From the NCBI RefSeq assembly GCF_963576545.1, contig NC_083651.1, forward strand, positions 7,113,886-7,177,885: a DNA stretch of 64,000 nucleotides, in the 5' to 3' direction. This DNA is from Limanda limanda. Its lineage: Eukaryota > Chordata > Actinopteri > Pleuronectiformes > Pleuronectidae. Position numbers and translations under genes: made by a program. Below the pieces are notes generated by a model that saw only the letters and a program-made list of their open reading frames with translations, had not been told where the DNA came from and made no database searches. Below, piece after piece: positions 27,901 through 39,875 of the stretch; the first letter of the stretch is position 1; each line of letters opens with the position of its first letter.

Positions 27901-29885
27901 AGGCCACACGGGGGCAGATGTACTGTCCTGTAGCTTCAGGATAAACCAACAGTTCGGTTCGAAGCCGACCTCGGGGGGGGTGGGGGGGGGTCGTGGTGAC
28001 ACAGGTGACCCCGAGGCAGCGACAGTGGACTGTAAACACCCCCCCCCCCCCGTGTTGACATCCGCTGAGCTTCACCCTGACTGGCGTGGGCCCAATCAGC
28101 AGAACAAACAGCACTTTCTGTTTGCCCAGCCCTCCCCCCTACCCCCCTACCCCCCCACCCCCCCTTAAAGTGACTGAGCCTCAGCCTGACCTCCCCACCC
28201 CCCCACCCCCCCCCACGTCTAGTCGGAGCCACCTGGACGACACATCGCACTGTGAACCCCGGGGCCGACCGTCGCGCTAACCTTGGCACCCGGGTCACAA
28301 GTGCAGCGCTAATTACGCTTCGGTATTTGTGCAGGAGGCGGCGCCCGAGTGCACGGCCCCCCCCCCCCCCCCCCCCCTCTGTCATTTGTTCAGCAAATTT
28401 ACTCTGACCCTATCAAAAGCACCCACACACCACACTTCTGTTGGGCCTGGTTAAAGTTCAAATTCTGGAAGTCGTACATGCATAATGAATATAATTGTGT
28501 TATGGTCGAGACATAATTGCTCTGGCGACGCTGTTCTTCGTAACTGTCGAGCGGACGAAGTGCGTGTGAGTCGAGCGCGAGGCCGAATCCAAACGGGTTC
28601 GTTGCTTTGTGCCGAGTCGCCCGCTCTCATTGGACACTACGGGTAAACAGCATACCGATGTGCACTCTCCACGGCTAATCCGGTCCTGCAGACATTAACA
28701 TGGGGCGCAGGTGGTGCGGCAGGTCGGCCATTAATCATCCTGGGGTCGGTGGTTTGAAGGAACCACCCCCCCCCCCCATTCTGGAGCTGGTCCCTGAACT
28801 CCAAGAAACAAGGTTGTCTGTAAAAGTCATGTAATCCAATACAATACGCAGGTTAAGAATAGATTTGGATGTGTTTATGTTTTCAGTTTTATTTAGACGA
28901 TATCAGAGAGTTGGGACCAGGGTGCCTCAGCTAACAGATCCAGCGTGGACCTGCGATGGACTCACTGCTGGATATCATGATTTCTGTTCTCCACACTCGT
29001 CTCCCGGGGGCCGCAAAGCCTCGGAGACGTGCACTTCAAAGCTTGGATGGAGCGTCGGCTGGCCATAACTCTACAGGGCTGCAGAGTCAGGTACATACAG
29101 GTTCAGGGTGGTGGTGGAGGTGATAGTGGTGTGTGACGGGATGTTCTGCGGCCCTGTTTCCCCCCCTTCACCTCCAGATATCAAAGCTAACTCTGACAGT
29201 GGGGGGCTCCCAGGCATCCCAGGCCCCCCTTTTCCTCGCAGGAGACAAAGCACGGAGCGGCATCGAACCTGCATCGTATTAAACAAAGTCTAAATGCTTC
29301 AAGCTGTTACACACTCCCCAATGAATCCTTTATGAACGGGCCCCTAATGTGATTTCAGAAACACCTTGTCATCAGCCCCGGGGCAGCACGCGGGAGAAGT
29401 TTGCATGTATATGAATGAATGGTCTCTTGGTGTTACAGTTACCCACGAATGGCTCTATGAGTGTAGGTGCATATAGTTTTATGAGCCAATATGTACCTCT
29501 CTGTTGTTTCATTGACTGTCGAGCCCTGTGCTATAAATACAGGCTCTTATTGGAAACACGGATATTGTTAAATGCCGGCAGACTTGTTTTATCACATGAG
29601 GACACGACGATAACCGAGGAGGAACCGTGGATAACTTCTGGTCGTTTGAAACAAGAGAAACCAAAGAACAAATCCAGAACAACGAGAATCAAGAAAGAGC
29701 AATTTTCTTTAAGAAAGCCAAACTACAAAGTGGTACATGTAGGGGTATATTTGATTTTTTTATCCAATGTGTAGAGTTTATTCTGTCCTGATGTCAATGG
29801 GGAGCTCGTTCCACCGTTTAGGAGCCAGGACGGCAAACAGTCGTGATTTCATTGGGTGGTTAGGGAGCAACAAGCCCGATTGGCA

Positions 29886-30146
29886 GACCAGAGCCTGGAC
29901 CAGAACCTGGACCAGAGCCTGGACCAGAGCCTGGACTAGAGCCTGGACCAGAGCCTGGACCAGAAGCTGGACCAGAGCCTGGACCAGAGCCTGGACTAGA
30001 GCCTGGACCAGAGCCTGGACCAGAAGCTGGACCAGAGCCCGGACCAGAGCCCGGACCAGAGCCCGAACCAGAGCCCGGACCAGAGCCAGGACCAGAGCCT
30101 GGACCCGGACCAGAGACTGGACCAGAGCCTGGACCAGAGCCTGGAA
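29886..30146. repeat. 12-bp minisatellite (GAGCCTGGACCA)n
   Basis: About 21 imperfect copies of a 12-mer, with variants GAACCTGGACCA, GAAGCTGGACCA and GAGCCCGGACCA. A higher-order order of variants (two neighbouring blocks repeat the same CTGGACTAGAGC...GAAGCTGG sequence) points to block duplication. The forward frame reads a TRAW repeat peptide of no coding meaning. Confidence 0.93.
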
Positions 30147-30814
30147 ATTCTAGATGAAAAAACTAAATAAAAAGTGTATGTTTGAATGATTATTCTCATA
30201 TGTAACATCTGTTGTAACATCGATCCCTTAGACGCAGAAACAGCCCCACAAAGTGAAAGTAAAAAGGATTTTACCCAGGATGTTTGTGTCAAAACTAGAC
30301 AGCAGAAAACGAGAGTGTTGTATTATCGTAGCACAGACCAGTTGGAGTCAGTGCACAAGACCTCTTCGCTCTCAAGTCCCAACCTTCACCCTCTTTGGAA
30401 TTTCTATAGCTCTGGAGTGAGAAGGGGACGTCTTCTCCTGATGTTGTGCATCATGTTTCTGCAGGGACGGGTGGTTGCAGTGATGTTGGCCGTGAGGCAG
30501 AGTTGACTGTGATGTGTCACACCCAGGTTCCGAGCAGTCTGGGCGGAGGCTAACACGGAACTGTCAAAGGTAATAGTGAGGTCATGGGTGGGGGGGGGGG
30601 GGGGGATTGCTTCTCATAACGAAAGTTAAACCAACTTCAATGGAGGTTGAAACACGCAGCTTCCAAATAAGAACCAATCTGAGTGAGTCGCATTTTCACA
30701 ACTTACTGGAAATTAAATGTGGAAAAAACCCATAGATGGTTTCTCCTGGAATCATCCCAGTGAAGACCAGGGCTTCAGTCAGAAACACAGGGTATTTAAT
30801 TTGACACAAAAGGA

Positions 30815-30907
30815 ATCGTTCCTTGTTGCTGAGGAGGGAGAGCGGGTCGTCCACTCACCAGAAGGCTGGTGGTTCGATCCCACTCTCCTCTGGGTACAAA
30901 AGTCTCC
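30815..30907 (+). mobile_element. SINE family B, copy 2 (tRNA-like head)
   Basis: 'GTTGCTGAGGAGGGAGAGCGGGTCGTCCACTCACCAGAAGGCTGGTGGTTCGATCCCACTC' carries both an A-box-like and an intact B-box-like (GGTTCGATCCC) promoter block. The body is truncated soon afterwards. Confidence 0.7.
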
Positions 30908-31149
30908 TTTTACCCGAGTTTTAAATGTGTGTTGTTGTATTTCCTGATCATCAGGTGTTCTTCACCCAGTCGACTTTGTAGATTCGGGTTGTAGCACCGA
31001 CGTGTGAGTGGCTGCTCTGATGGAAACGCTGCAGCCGACAAGGAGCTTTAAAAGCAACTGCACTGCTGGTGATATTCTGTCCGATGAAAACCAGCTGGGC
31101 CTGTTCCTCCGCTGAACATCTCTGCTTCATCTTGAATCACTCTCAGACT

Positions 31150-31151
31150 CA

Positions 31152-31225
<74 letters not shown>
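31150..31225. repeat. (CA)n microsatellite
   Basis: Pure CA run of about 37 units. Confidence 0.95.
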
Positions 31226-31227
<2 letters not shown>

Positions 31228-31834
31228 CATATGAAGAGGCACTTGCAGGCCCACGGAGGCCCACGGTAATCAGGTGATAATGTAAAGTGTACATGTGTTA
31301 GCAGTGATGTACACAAACACACACAGGCCACAGCTTTAGATCCTCTTGCCAGGATCATTTGGGGTGAGCCTCACAAGTGTTTTCGGTGGTGGTGGTGGTG
31401 GTGGTGGGGGGGTTGAAGTCAAAGGTAACCGATCCTGGCACATGGACAGTGAAATTCCACTCATCACAGCCTCCAACAAATCATCTCTCGTCCATAACTC
31501 CCCTCACACGTCCTCGGCCCTCGGTGTCAGATCAAAGCCTCCAGTGAATCATCACGCATCCATATTATACATTTTCTTTTCTTTCCTCCCCCCCTCTCAG
31601 AAGAAACCGTTTTGTGTCTCTCACCACCTCTCGGTCTCGCTTCTGGCCTCACGACCGGTCATCTTCTATTTACGAGGATGATGGGGGGGTGGGGTAGGGG
31701 GGGATCTGGGCTTATTAAGGCCACGCCCTCCACCCATGTGGAGCTGGTTGTCGAGGTGTTGGACCCAGACAGAGCTACGTCATCTCGCTCGGCTGAATTA
31801 TGGCCCGAGCTCATCTTTGATCCGAGAGGCAGGT

Positions 31835-31915
31835 CACCCCCCCTCCACCCCTCCACCCCTCCACCACCCCTCCACCACCCCTCCATCCCTCCACCATCCC
31901 TCCATCCCTCCACCC
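31835..31915. repeat. CTCCACCCCTC-type minisatellite
   Basis: Polypyrimidine/ACC-rich tandem repeat of 9-12 bp units with irregular variants (CTCCACCACCC, CTCCATCCC). Confidence 0.8.
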
Positions 31916-32505
31916 ACTTCTTTTTTGCTGCCTTTGCCTCTTTTTCTCTCCCCGGTCACGTCTCTGGAGTTCATGCAGGAGCCACAGCCGAACAATACTC
32001 AACTGTAGTAAGTGTTGGACGAGATGAATCCACAAACTGGAAACCAGCAACCAGTCCACAAACCTCACAGAGGTGCATTTAATAATCTGATCAGGATCAT
32101 GATTTGATATTTTACCAGTGAAATGAGAATAGTGCCAATATTACACCAGTGCAGGTTAAAGGATTAATTCAAAGCTTTTTAACACCTTTTTTCACATTGT
32201 AACTGTGTTATAGGATCCTGATTCCAGTCTGTTTGAGAGACTCTGGGGAGGTTGTCATCCTGACCATTACCTTTTTGAATAATAGCCTGATTATCATTGC
32301 ACACAGCTTATATACAGTGGAAAGAAAAGTGCTGGCTAGGGCCCCCCCGCTCACTCGGGTTCTTCTTGTGAAGTGTGTGTATGTGAAGCCCGTTCCTCTC
32401 AGACACTGTGCAGGATCAGACCCTTATTCTGGGGGTCTCCCCTGGGGAGGGAGGCCCCTCGCAAGCCGAGCCAGGGAGCAGGAGGTCAGAGGGCATAATC
32501 AGGCA

Positions 32506-32562
<57 letters not shown>
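32506..32562. repeat. (GT)n microsatellite
   Basis: Pure GT run of about 28 units. Confidence 0.95.
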
Positions 32563-32564
<2 letters not shown>

Positions 32565-33004
32565 TGCATGTCTACGCTCCTTCTTTCAAGCAAATATATC
32601 CGAGCTTTACTTTAATATATCCATGTGTGAAACGTGACCTTCTTGGTAAAGACGTCGTTTGAACGAGAGCACTTGAACGCAGCCCCACTGCAGAGGTCTG
32701 CCAGGGTCTGGATTAAAAGTGTGACAGTCGCCATTAACCACCAGAGCCCAGGACACAAAGCAGACCAGGTTTCCTGTCGGCCAAGGGCGCATTCAAACCA
32801 ACACCAGGATACGTGACCAATACCCAGTGAGCACTCATGGGTTGAAAGTCGGTCGTTCAGCTTTCAGGAGGAATTCAGTTCCAGCCCATTTACAGTGACC
32901 AGTCCCCCCCCCACCCTCACCCCCCACCCGGATGTGTCAGACACACAGAACCGGGCCTCATGTGCTCGAGATGCTGCTGTTTGATTATTCTCAAATACTC
33001 CTGT

Positions 33005-33360
33005 TTGAACTAAAGTGCGGCCCGTCTCTACTGTGTGAATTAGCTAAATTGCTTCCTAATAAGAGGCAATTATTCAGCACAATTTGATTAATGATAGAGT
33101 CACATTAACAAGTGAGGCCTTGTTTCCGTGATATATTCAGTTTCATGAGGGTTACTTATCCTGCACTAGAGAACATGAAACATTTCTGATCTCTTATTTT
33201 AAAACTTGCTGTTGAATGCATCATTTTAATATTGTTAAATCAGTGTGATTTTCATGAAAAAAAAGAGCATGATTTAAAATTGTCCACATGAATAATCCTG
33301 CAGTTCTTTCACCTCACTTTTTAGTCTTGTTTCTTTCCATTTTAAATACAAATTAAATGA
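33005..33360. promoter_or_regulatory. Candidate conserved enhancer upstream of twist
   Basis: A repeat-free block about 1.5 kb upstream of the twist start. Dense AT-core sites include GAATTAGCTAAATTG, CCTAATAAGAGGCAATTATTC, TTGATTAATGATAG and TGCATCATTTTAATATTG. The absence of simple repeats in an otherwise repeat-rich region suggests constraint. Conservation has not been tested. Confidence 0.3.
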
Positions 33361-34198
33361 CTCAACAGTCATTCTCCCTCCAGAACAATGGAGCCAAACA
33401 GATCTCAGTGGGTCAGTCAGCTGATTTTGGACAAACCCAACACTTTGGCAGTGGACAGACTCAGCTGTTTAATGTGAGCCACCTGTGCGAGGGAAGCCAC
33501 ACGACATGACGGAGGAAGAAGTGGAGGAATCCGCAGGAACCCGGAGAGCTGCTCGGTTAGTTTAAGCCTCTTTCCTGTTTCACTTCCACTTCACAGGCAC
33601 CGAGCAGGACGCGAGGCCTTGATTCCATTACGCGTCAGGTGGATGGATTTCTCGCAGCAGCTCCGCGGAACCTGTGCGTAAATCGCTCCGCATTGAAACC
33701 CCAGTGTTTACTGTGTGGATGTGGAAGGGCCTTGGAGAGGAGAGGAGAGCCTCCACACTCCGAGAGCAAATGGATTTTATACAGCAGTTAACTCAGTGGG
33801 TTTTATTGACCTGCAGCTCAGACGGATGTTTTATTATCAACTCAAGGATATTGTGGAATATTTGGATGAATATTCAACAGAATAATGTGGTAAAAACATT
33901 GTTTAAATTAGAAGTCAAGTTTTAAACCTCTTATTTATTGCCGTTAAAATAATTCAAGATAAATACAAGTTACCAAAGATGTTAAACTGAATATATATTA
34001 GGGATATTTTGTAATAATACAAATATAATCTATTTTGAATTCATCTTTTATCCAATTTGGTATCTAGGCCGAATCAGAAAGGCCCTTTTTTAAATCACTG
34101 TAACTCTCAATCAGAAAATGTCTGTTTTATGGAAAAAAAACTAAATCAAAACCGAAACAAAAAGACTGGTTTCTGTTGCTTTCTGACTAATAAGCTCG

Positions 34199-34375
34199 TC
34201 TCCCAGTCTCTCCCAGTCTCTCCCAGTCTCTCCCAGTCTCTCCCAGTCTCTCCCAGTCTCCCAGTCTCTCCCAGTCTCTCAGTCTCCCAGTCTCTCCCAG
34301 TCTCTCTCAGTCTCTCCCAGCCTGTCCCAGTCTCTCCCAGTCTCCCAGTCTCCCACAGTCTCTCCCAGTCACATC
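34199..34375. repeat. 10-bp minisatellite (TCTCCCAGTC)n near the twist promoter
   Basis: About 17 copies of a polypyrimidine-rich 10-mer with single-unit shortenings (CTCCCAGT). It ends roughly 110 bp upstream of the TATA-like box of the twist gene. Confidence 0.92.
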
Positions 34376-34484
34376 CCGGACACATGAAGCCAGTGCTCGT
34401 CCCTCCTGCTTATTAGCGGAGCGGGACGCGAACTGGCTCCTCCTCCTCCTCCCTGCAGGCCACTCCCCCTTCCACCTCCAAAAC

Positions 34485-34837
<353 letters not shown>

Positions 34838-35398
34838 ATGGAGGAGGAGGGCTCCAGCGGCCCGGCGTCCCCCGCGGACAGCTGCCCGGGGTCCAGCGAG
34901 GACGAGCGGGACCCCCGGCAGCAGCAGGACCCCCGGCTGCAGCAGGACAAGCGCTGCGCCGCCAAGAGGAGGAGGAACCACAAGAGGACCAGCGAGGCCA
35001 GCAGCAGCAGCATCAGCAGCAGCAGCAGCCCGGGAGGGGGGCCCACCAAGCGGGGCAAGAAGCCCACCCTCACCCCCCCCAGCAGCAACCAGTCCTACGA
35101 GGAGCTGCAGAACCAGCGCGTCCTCGCCAACGTGCGGGAGCGGCAGCGGACCCAGTCCCTGAACGAGGCCTTCTCGTCCCTGAGGAAGATCATCCCCACG
35201 CTGCCCTCGGACAAGCTGAGCAAGATCCAGACCCTGAAGCTGGCCTCCAGGTACATCGACTTCCTGTGCCAGGTGCTGCAGAGCGACGAGATGGACCAGA
35301 AGATGTCCAGCTGCAGCTACGTGGCGCACGAAAGACTCAGCTACGCCTTCTCCGTGTGGAGGATGGAGGGAGCGTGGTCCATGTCCGCGACCCACTAG
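34838..35398 (+). CDS. twist2: Twist-family bHLH transcription factor, best read as twist2
   Basis: A 186-residue nuclear bHLH factor encoded in one exon, as in all vertebrate Twist genes. The N-terminus [15 protein letters not shown] matches the TWIST2 type (MEE-GSS-SP-SP-DS). Then come a Q-rich stretch (28-36), a bipartite basic NLS ([13 protein letters not shown], 38-50), a Ser tract (55-64) and KRGKK (71-75). The bHLH is at about 94-145: basic [19 protein letters not shown] with Glu101, loop [10 protein letters not shown], helix 2 [18 protein letters not shown] (150-153) is TWIST2-like; TWIST1 has DELD. The C-terminal Twist box (about 168-183, [16 protein letters not shown]) is intact. 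Twist factors bind E-boxes as homodimers or with E-proteins and act in mesoderm, dermis and neural crest. The tail-to-tail HDAC gene downstream fits both TWIST2-HDAC4 and TWIST1-HDAC9; the HDAC residues favour the former. A teleost-specific twist paralogue remains possible. Confidence 0.95.
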   Translation: MEEEGSSGPASPADSCPGSSEDERDPRQQQDPRLQQDKRCAAKRRRNHKRTSEASSSSISSSSSPGGGPTKRGKKPTLTPPSSNQSYEELQNQRVLANVRERQRTQSLNEAFSSLRKIIPTLPSDKLSKIQTLKLASRYIDFLCQVLQSDEMDQKMSSCSYVAHERLSYAFSVWRMEGAWSMSATH

Positions 35399-35517
35399 CA
35401 GGACCCCCCCCACTGGATGATGCCAAAGCGGTGGGTACCACAGGGGGCTGCAGCCGGGGACCTGCACGGTGCTTTAGCAGAGGAGGGAGTGAATGACACA
35501 TAGAAATATAACACATA

Positions 35518-35595
35518 GAGGCGGTGGACTAGTGGCAGAAACTTGGACTCTGGGCAGAAAAGGTCTCTGGTTCGTCTCTGGTTCGACTCATTTAG
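35518..35595 (+). mobile_element. SINE family A, 5' head fragment
   Basis: It is identical to the start of the 35770 copy through the A- and B-box region, including an extra GGTTCGTCTCT duplication before GGTTCGACTC that the 3425 copy lacks. It stops abruptly after the head. Confidence 0.75.
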
Positions 35596-35769
35596 GGCTA
35601 AATGCAGGAAGTGTTTTAAATGAGGAATAAAATAAACTACAGAAATTTACACTTTCTTTAATTAATTACAGCTGTTGAATAGTTCTAAATCATATTTGTT
35701 TTGAAACACAGTCATTTCCAGCATCTTACAAAACCATGCACAAGCTTTTAAAACTCTTATAACTCTATA

Positions 35770-36055
35770 GAGGCGGTGGACTAGTGGCAGAAACTTGGAC
35801 TCTGGGCAGAAAAGGTCTCTGGTTCGTCTCTGGTTCGACTCCACGGAGAAACAACAAAAAGACGAACCTGGATTGATCTGTCCAAAAATCCTAGAGGATT
35901 CTCCCTACCCTGTCTGGTGCCCCTGAGCAAGGCACCTTACTCCCCCAACATCTGCTCCCCGGGCGCCGTATCTCTGGGTTGAAAGCAGAGGTTAAATTTC
36001 CCTCCTTGCATGTCTGTGCATGTGTTTGGGACAAATAAATGTATCTTAATCGTAA
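35770..36055 (+). mobile_element. SINE family A, near full-length copy 120-650 bp behind twist
   Basis: Full module order: GAGGCGGTGGACTAGTGGCAG, duplicated GGTTCG B-box region, 'CCTGGATTGATCTGTCC', 'CACCTTACTCCCCCAACATC', and tail TGTATCTTAATCGTAA. It lies in the probable 3'UTR intron of twist, sense orientation. Confidence 0.82.
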
Positions 36056-38520
36056 GGCAATCACTGAGAAATAACACAAACTAGTAATAATCATCCATGC
36101 ACATTCATATGAGACAGATTTAAAATTGTATTCTGTGGATTTTACGCACAAATCCACGCAGCTTCCTGCAGAATCTGTGCGTAAAGTTGTGTTGTGGTGT
36201 TGATTTGGAAGGTGTTATTTGTAAACTGAGGCCTTTTAGATACACACTGACCAAACACACTCAGTGACAGAGAGGGAAGCTTGTCGTGCGAGTGCCAGAT
36301 TTCACACCGAGGCCTCAGCGCCTGCAGCTGGATGGTGCTGCTGGTGCTTTTACTGGTGGTGCTGGTGTTGATGCTGGTGGTGCTGGTGTTGGTGGTGCCG
36401 CTGGTGCTGGTGGTGGTGCTGCATGGTGACAGCTGATCCAGCAGAGCACACAATCTCATAGGGTCGCAGTCCTCTCAAGGATCCAGGCAAATTTAAACGA
36501 AAATCCAGATCAGGATGTGGAGGAAGAGGAGGAAGAGGAGGAAGAGGAGGAGGAGGAAGAGGGGCCTTGTATCTGGGATTATAGGCGCATGGGAAATAGG
36601 CGAATTTAGACAAATATCAGGTTTGGAAGTATTTCACGCATTTGAACAAAACGCTTCCTCCGAGTCTGCCTATTTTTTAAATTAAGTTTTGCAGCTCATC
36701 TTGATTTTCGTCGTTTTCTAAAATGAAAAGGGTAAAAAAAAGACAAAATAAAAGACAAAACAAAAAGAAGCAGGCCGCAGGAGCCACCGCGTCACCCACA
36801 CCCACAACAGAGAGCCTTCCTGTGAGGAGACCGCAGGAATGGGCAGATCGGATGGATTTTAAAAGTTCAAGCCAGTGCGAGGCAATAAAAACACAGGCCC
36901 GGTATTAACACGCAGCTTTTTGCGTATACGTTCGTTTGCGGTTTCGCAGGATCCGGTTTTCCAGATAATAGATCATGCACAAAGTTAACGAGGTATAATT
37001 ATCACTGAGATGTTAAGTTGTGTTGTTTTTTATCGTTTGGAAAAGTGAGCTCCACTTTGCACCAGAGAGAGAGAGAGAGAGAGAGAAAACTAAAGAGAAA
37101 TACATTTAATAGTGACATTTGTTTTGTTATCAGCAAATCTTCCTACGTCGAGTTTCTGTGAAAAAGAACCTGACAGATACAAACAGCAAATATTAAAATT
37201 CAACATAAGGCCTCAGACGTGACCCCTCCACACCAGCTTTAACAAAATAAAAGCACAGGAGATAGTGTAATGCGAGCTGTTTATTTCAGGACTATGTTCT
37301 TATTGGAAGGTTTTGATTGGGTGATGGTGAATAACACGTTAGAGTTAAAGTAAACAGAGGCATGGTTTTGTTTAGTTGTCGTGGGTCTGACATGTAGTTT
37401 ACAGAAAAAGGCTTTGTTGTCTTATAAACAAACAGAAACACACATCAGCTGCATTATTATAGGGATTTTGTGTAAGGGCAGTAAAATTGAATGTGCATTT
37501 TTTTCTTTCTGCCTGAGTTGAATTCAGCTCTGGAAAATAGCACAAATAGTTTTTCCTTAGAAACTCGGAACATAAAGGCCTGAATTAGCTTTTCAAGGCT
37601 GAGAGTCATAGTCTCATGTTCTTCTCGAAATATGTGCATGAACAGACAGAAAAGAAGAATTATTATTCTATTAATTTTGTTGCATGTATTGAAACTGGCA
37701 AAATAAATTAAGAAAATTTAAATATTATGTTATTCGTTCATGTGGTTTAAAGGCCTTGAGAAAAATAAACGTAAGAGTGAACTTATTTGATATGTTTCTA
37801 TAATAACTCTTCTCCGAGGAAACAGATTGTGTTGTTCTAGGACCGAACACTCTTACGAGAATTTACACAGGTGCAAAAAAAGGAAAAGGATTTTACTTTG
37901 AGTTCAGCTTCTCTGCAGCTGCAGGATCACACTCAGACAAACTGCCTCTCTGCTGCCATGTGGTTTCACTCAGTTCACTGGATAATCATCGATTCATTAA
38001 TGACTTCCCTCGTCCACAGTGAGCCAGTCGACGTTAAACAAAAATATATATGTGTGTGTGTGTGTGAATATAAAGTGCATCTCAACCCACATGTCCGGTA
38101 TTCTAAAGCGTGTTCTTCTCCCTCTGTCCCCTGCAGACTGTTTACTTCTACCGAAGACCAAAGGTGTTGTTGAAGAACCCATCGACCTCAGAGGCGACAA
38201 CCTGTAACACAATGTGACCCACAACCACCAAGCCCCCGGGACCCGGAGTCATCACAAGCGTTTCTGACTCTCCGGAGCTGTGCATGTGTGTGTGTCTGTG
38301 TGTGTGTGTGTGTGTGTGTGGGTTAGGGGGGGTCAGGGTGAGGAGAGTGTTTGTAGCCTCAGGATCCACGTCCTGTATTTCATGCAAAGCCATCCTTTAA
38401 TCACAAATTTTTTTTTTTTTTAATGAAGGAGTTATATTTTGTTTTTTCAAAGACTTTGAACCCAAAAAATATAAATATATGAATATAAATATAAATATAT
38501 ATATATAAATGAATGCATAT

Positions 38521-38528
38521 TGTACATA
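38521..38528 (+). promoter_or_regulatory. Pumilio response element-like site in the probable twist 3'UTR
   Basis: TGTACATA fits the PUF-protein consensus UGUANAUA exactly. It lies directly after an AU-rich segment, about 260 nt before the poly(A) signal. Confidence 0.4.
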
Positions 38529-38698
38529 CCTGTGTAAGTGCGCCTGTAGCTTGTAAAAAGGGACCAATGCAATGTTCAAGTCATTCCTGCAGGATTTATC
38601 TTCAGCAAGTCTCCAAACACTCCGTCCAATGTACATTTTCTTCTGTTTTTGCTTATTTATTAAAACACATATTTTTGAACAAAGTATGGCTCATTCAT

Positions 38699-38723
38699 CA
38701 TTTTTATTATTATTATCATTATT

Positions 38724-38754
<31 letters not shown>

Positions 38755-38757
38755 TAC
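38699..38757. repeat. (TTA)n microsatellite
   Basis: Imperfect TTA/TTAT trinucleotide run in the probable 3'UTR exon, just before the poly(A) signal. Confidence 0.85.
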
Positions 38758-38784
38758 ATTTAAAAACCAGAAGCATAAATACCA

Positions 38785-38790
38785 AATAAA
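38785..38790 (+). terminator. Poly(A) signal AATAAA for twist
   Basis: Canonical hexamer in ACCAAATAAATGTTTCTG. It is the first canonical signal after the AU-rich 3'UTR block on the + strand. Confidence 0.5.
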
Positions 38791-39768
38791 TGTTTCTGCT
38801 GAACTTTTTATCCAACAATATTAAAATTCAAAGTAAAACATTTAAAACAACATGCTTGTCTATTTGCTCGTTACACAAAGTAAAACAAAACAACAACACA
38901 TAAAATACCAACAGTATATTAATTCCAGTTTTGAGTTTGAGCAGTTTCCCTTTTTCTTCCCCTTCCTCTTGTTATGGAAAGAAAAGGCCGACTTTAAAAA
39001 AGAACAGGGGGACCATTAAAAAACAGCTTCATTAACAGTGGAGGGAATTTGAGCCGGTTTCAAGCTCTGGCTTATAAAACACTCGTCCGCTCAAATAACG
39101 AGGACTGATTTCAAACGGCCTCCGGGTCCTTTAACGAGCAGGAGCCTCAACGCCAGCAGATAAGGACAATAACTTTCAGCCTGCAGCTCTGAGATAAAAT
39201 TAAATAAAAAAAATAAAAATAAGAGGAGCGAGAAAAGCATTCCTTTGAATCTCTCTCCCAGCAGTCCGAGTGTTTACATGTCGTTTTCCCTGCAGACGCG
39301 GTCAGATCCGATCTAAACAGTGAAAGGAACTCATTGTTAACGCGGAGCTGCTGCACTGTAAACACAGGCCGAGGAAATCTCAACCACCACCAGTTCAACT
39401 TTCAAATCCCTCCGCAGTTGTGCAAACCAGCAACACAAGCTGCAGCCTCCTAGTTCACCTGCAGTGGATCTATATACTGGGATCTGGATGGATACAGGTT
39501 TATTCCTCACAGAGACGATGCTGCGGCTGTGAAATCGACTTTCAATGTCCATAAGTGAAAGTGTGGAAGTATCAAAATGTCTGGCAGCTGGTCTGATCAG
39601 TGAGGAAGAGGGGGGTGCAGCACACCTGCAGCCATGGGGGGGGGGGGGGCTTTGTTCTCCTCCTGGTGTGTGGAGATGCTGCTGCACCAAACTCACACTA
39701 TGCACCGGCTTAATAGAGATTACACACACGACATGTAACATAAATGTGCATGTGTGTGAGTGTGTATA

Positions 39769-39770
<2 letters not shown>

Positions 39771-39832
<62 letters not shown>

Positions 39833-39875
39833 TGAGTGAGTGAGTGAGTGAGTGAGTGAGTGAGTGAGTGAGTGA

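Larger units (their letters stand above)
22969..29880. other. Intergenic interval between the Fer-type bHLH gene and twist
   Basis: No further exon is seen. Contents: the bHLH gene's probable 3'UTR start, an ATTT-rich stretch near 23537-23580, an 18-bp tandem E-box duplication (24920-24954), a SINE-B remnant (24655-24770), a dispersed repeat near 25905-26050 (CGCCATCTGGTGGCTGCCTGCAGTA), and long poly-C/G runs at 27973-27990, 28039-28051, 28357-28377 and 28766-28777. The block 28440-28560 (TACATGCATAATGAATATAATTGTGTTATGG) is homeobox-site rich. Confidence 0.5.
30147..34195. other. Intergenic interval upstream of twist
   Basis: No exon recognised. It holds a 16-G run (30590-30605), SINE-B copy 2, a (CA)n at 31150-31225, a GGT run near 31386-31407, a CTCCACCCCTC minisatellite at 31835-31915 and a (GT)n at 32506-32562. 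The segment 33005-33360 is repeat-free, AT-rich and homeobox-motif rich. Confidence 0.5.
35399..38136 (+). other. Probable twist 3'UTR start and 3'UTR intron
   Basis: Twist genes typically carry an intron just after the stop codon. Here a candidate donor (AAAGCG|GTGGGT, GT at 35431) lies 32 nt after the TAG. A strong acceptor (CTCCCTCTGTCCCCTGCAG, ending 38136) lies downstream. The intron holds two SINE-A copies, a TGGTGC-rich repeat near 36335-36425, a GAGGAA-rich repeat near 36515-36562 and a short (GA)n at 37065-37086. Nothing else is coding. Confidence 0.5.
38137..38810 (+). other. Probable non-coding last exon (3'UTR) of twist
   Basis: It follows the CCCTGCAG acceptor. It contains a short GT run (about 38284-38322), a T-run, an A/T-rich element with repeated ATATAAATATA, and a Pumilio-type site TGTACATA at 38521-38528. 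A canonical AATAAA at 38785-38790 is followed by GT/T-rich sequence. The layout, an AU-rich 3'UTR in a separate exon, fits vertebrate Twist genes. Exact boundaries need transcript data. Confidence 0.5.

Noticed and set aside
29886..34375. Possible CRISPR-like arrays (12-bp and 10-bp tandem repeats)
   Set aside because: Direct tandem minisatellites without unique spacers, in a vertebrate genome.
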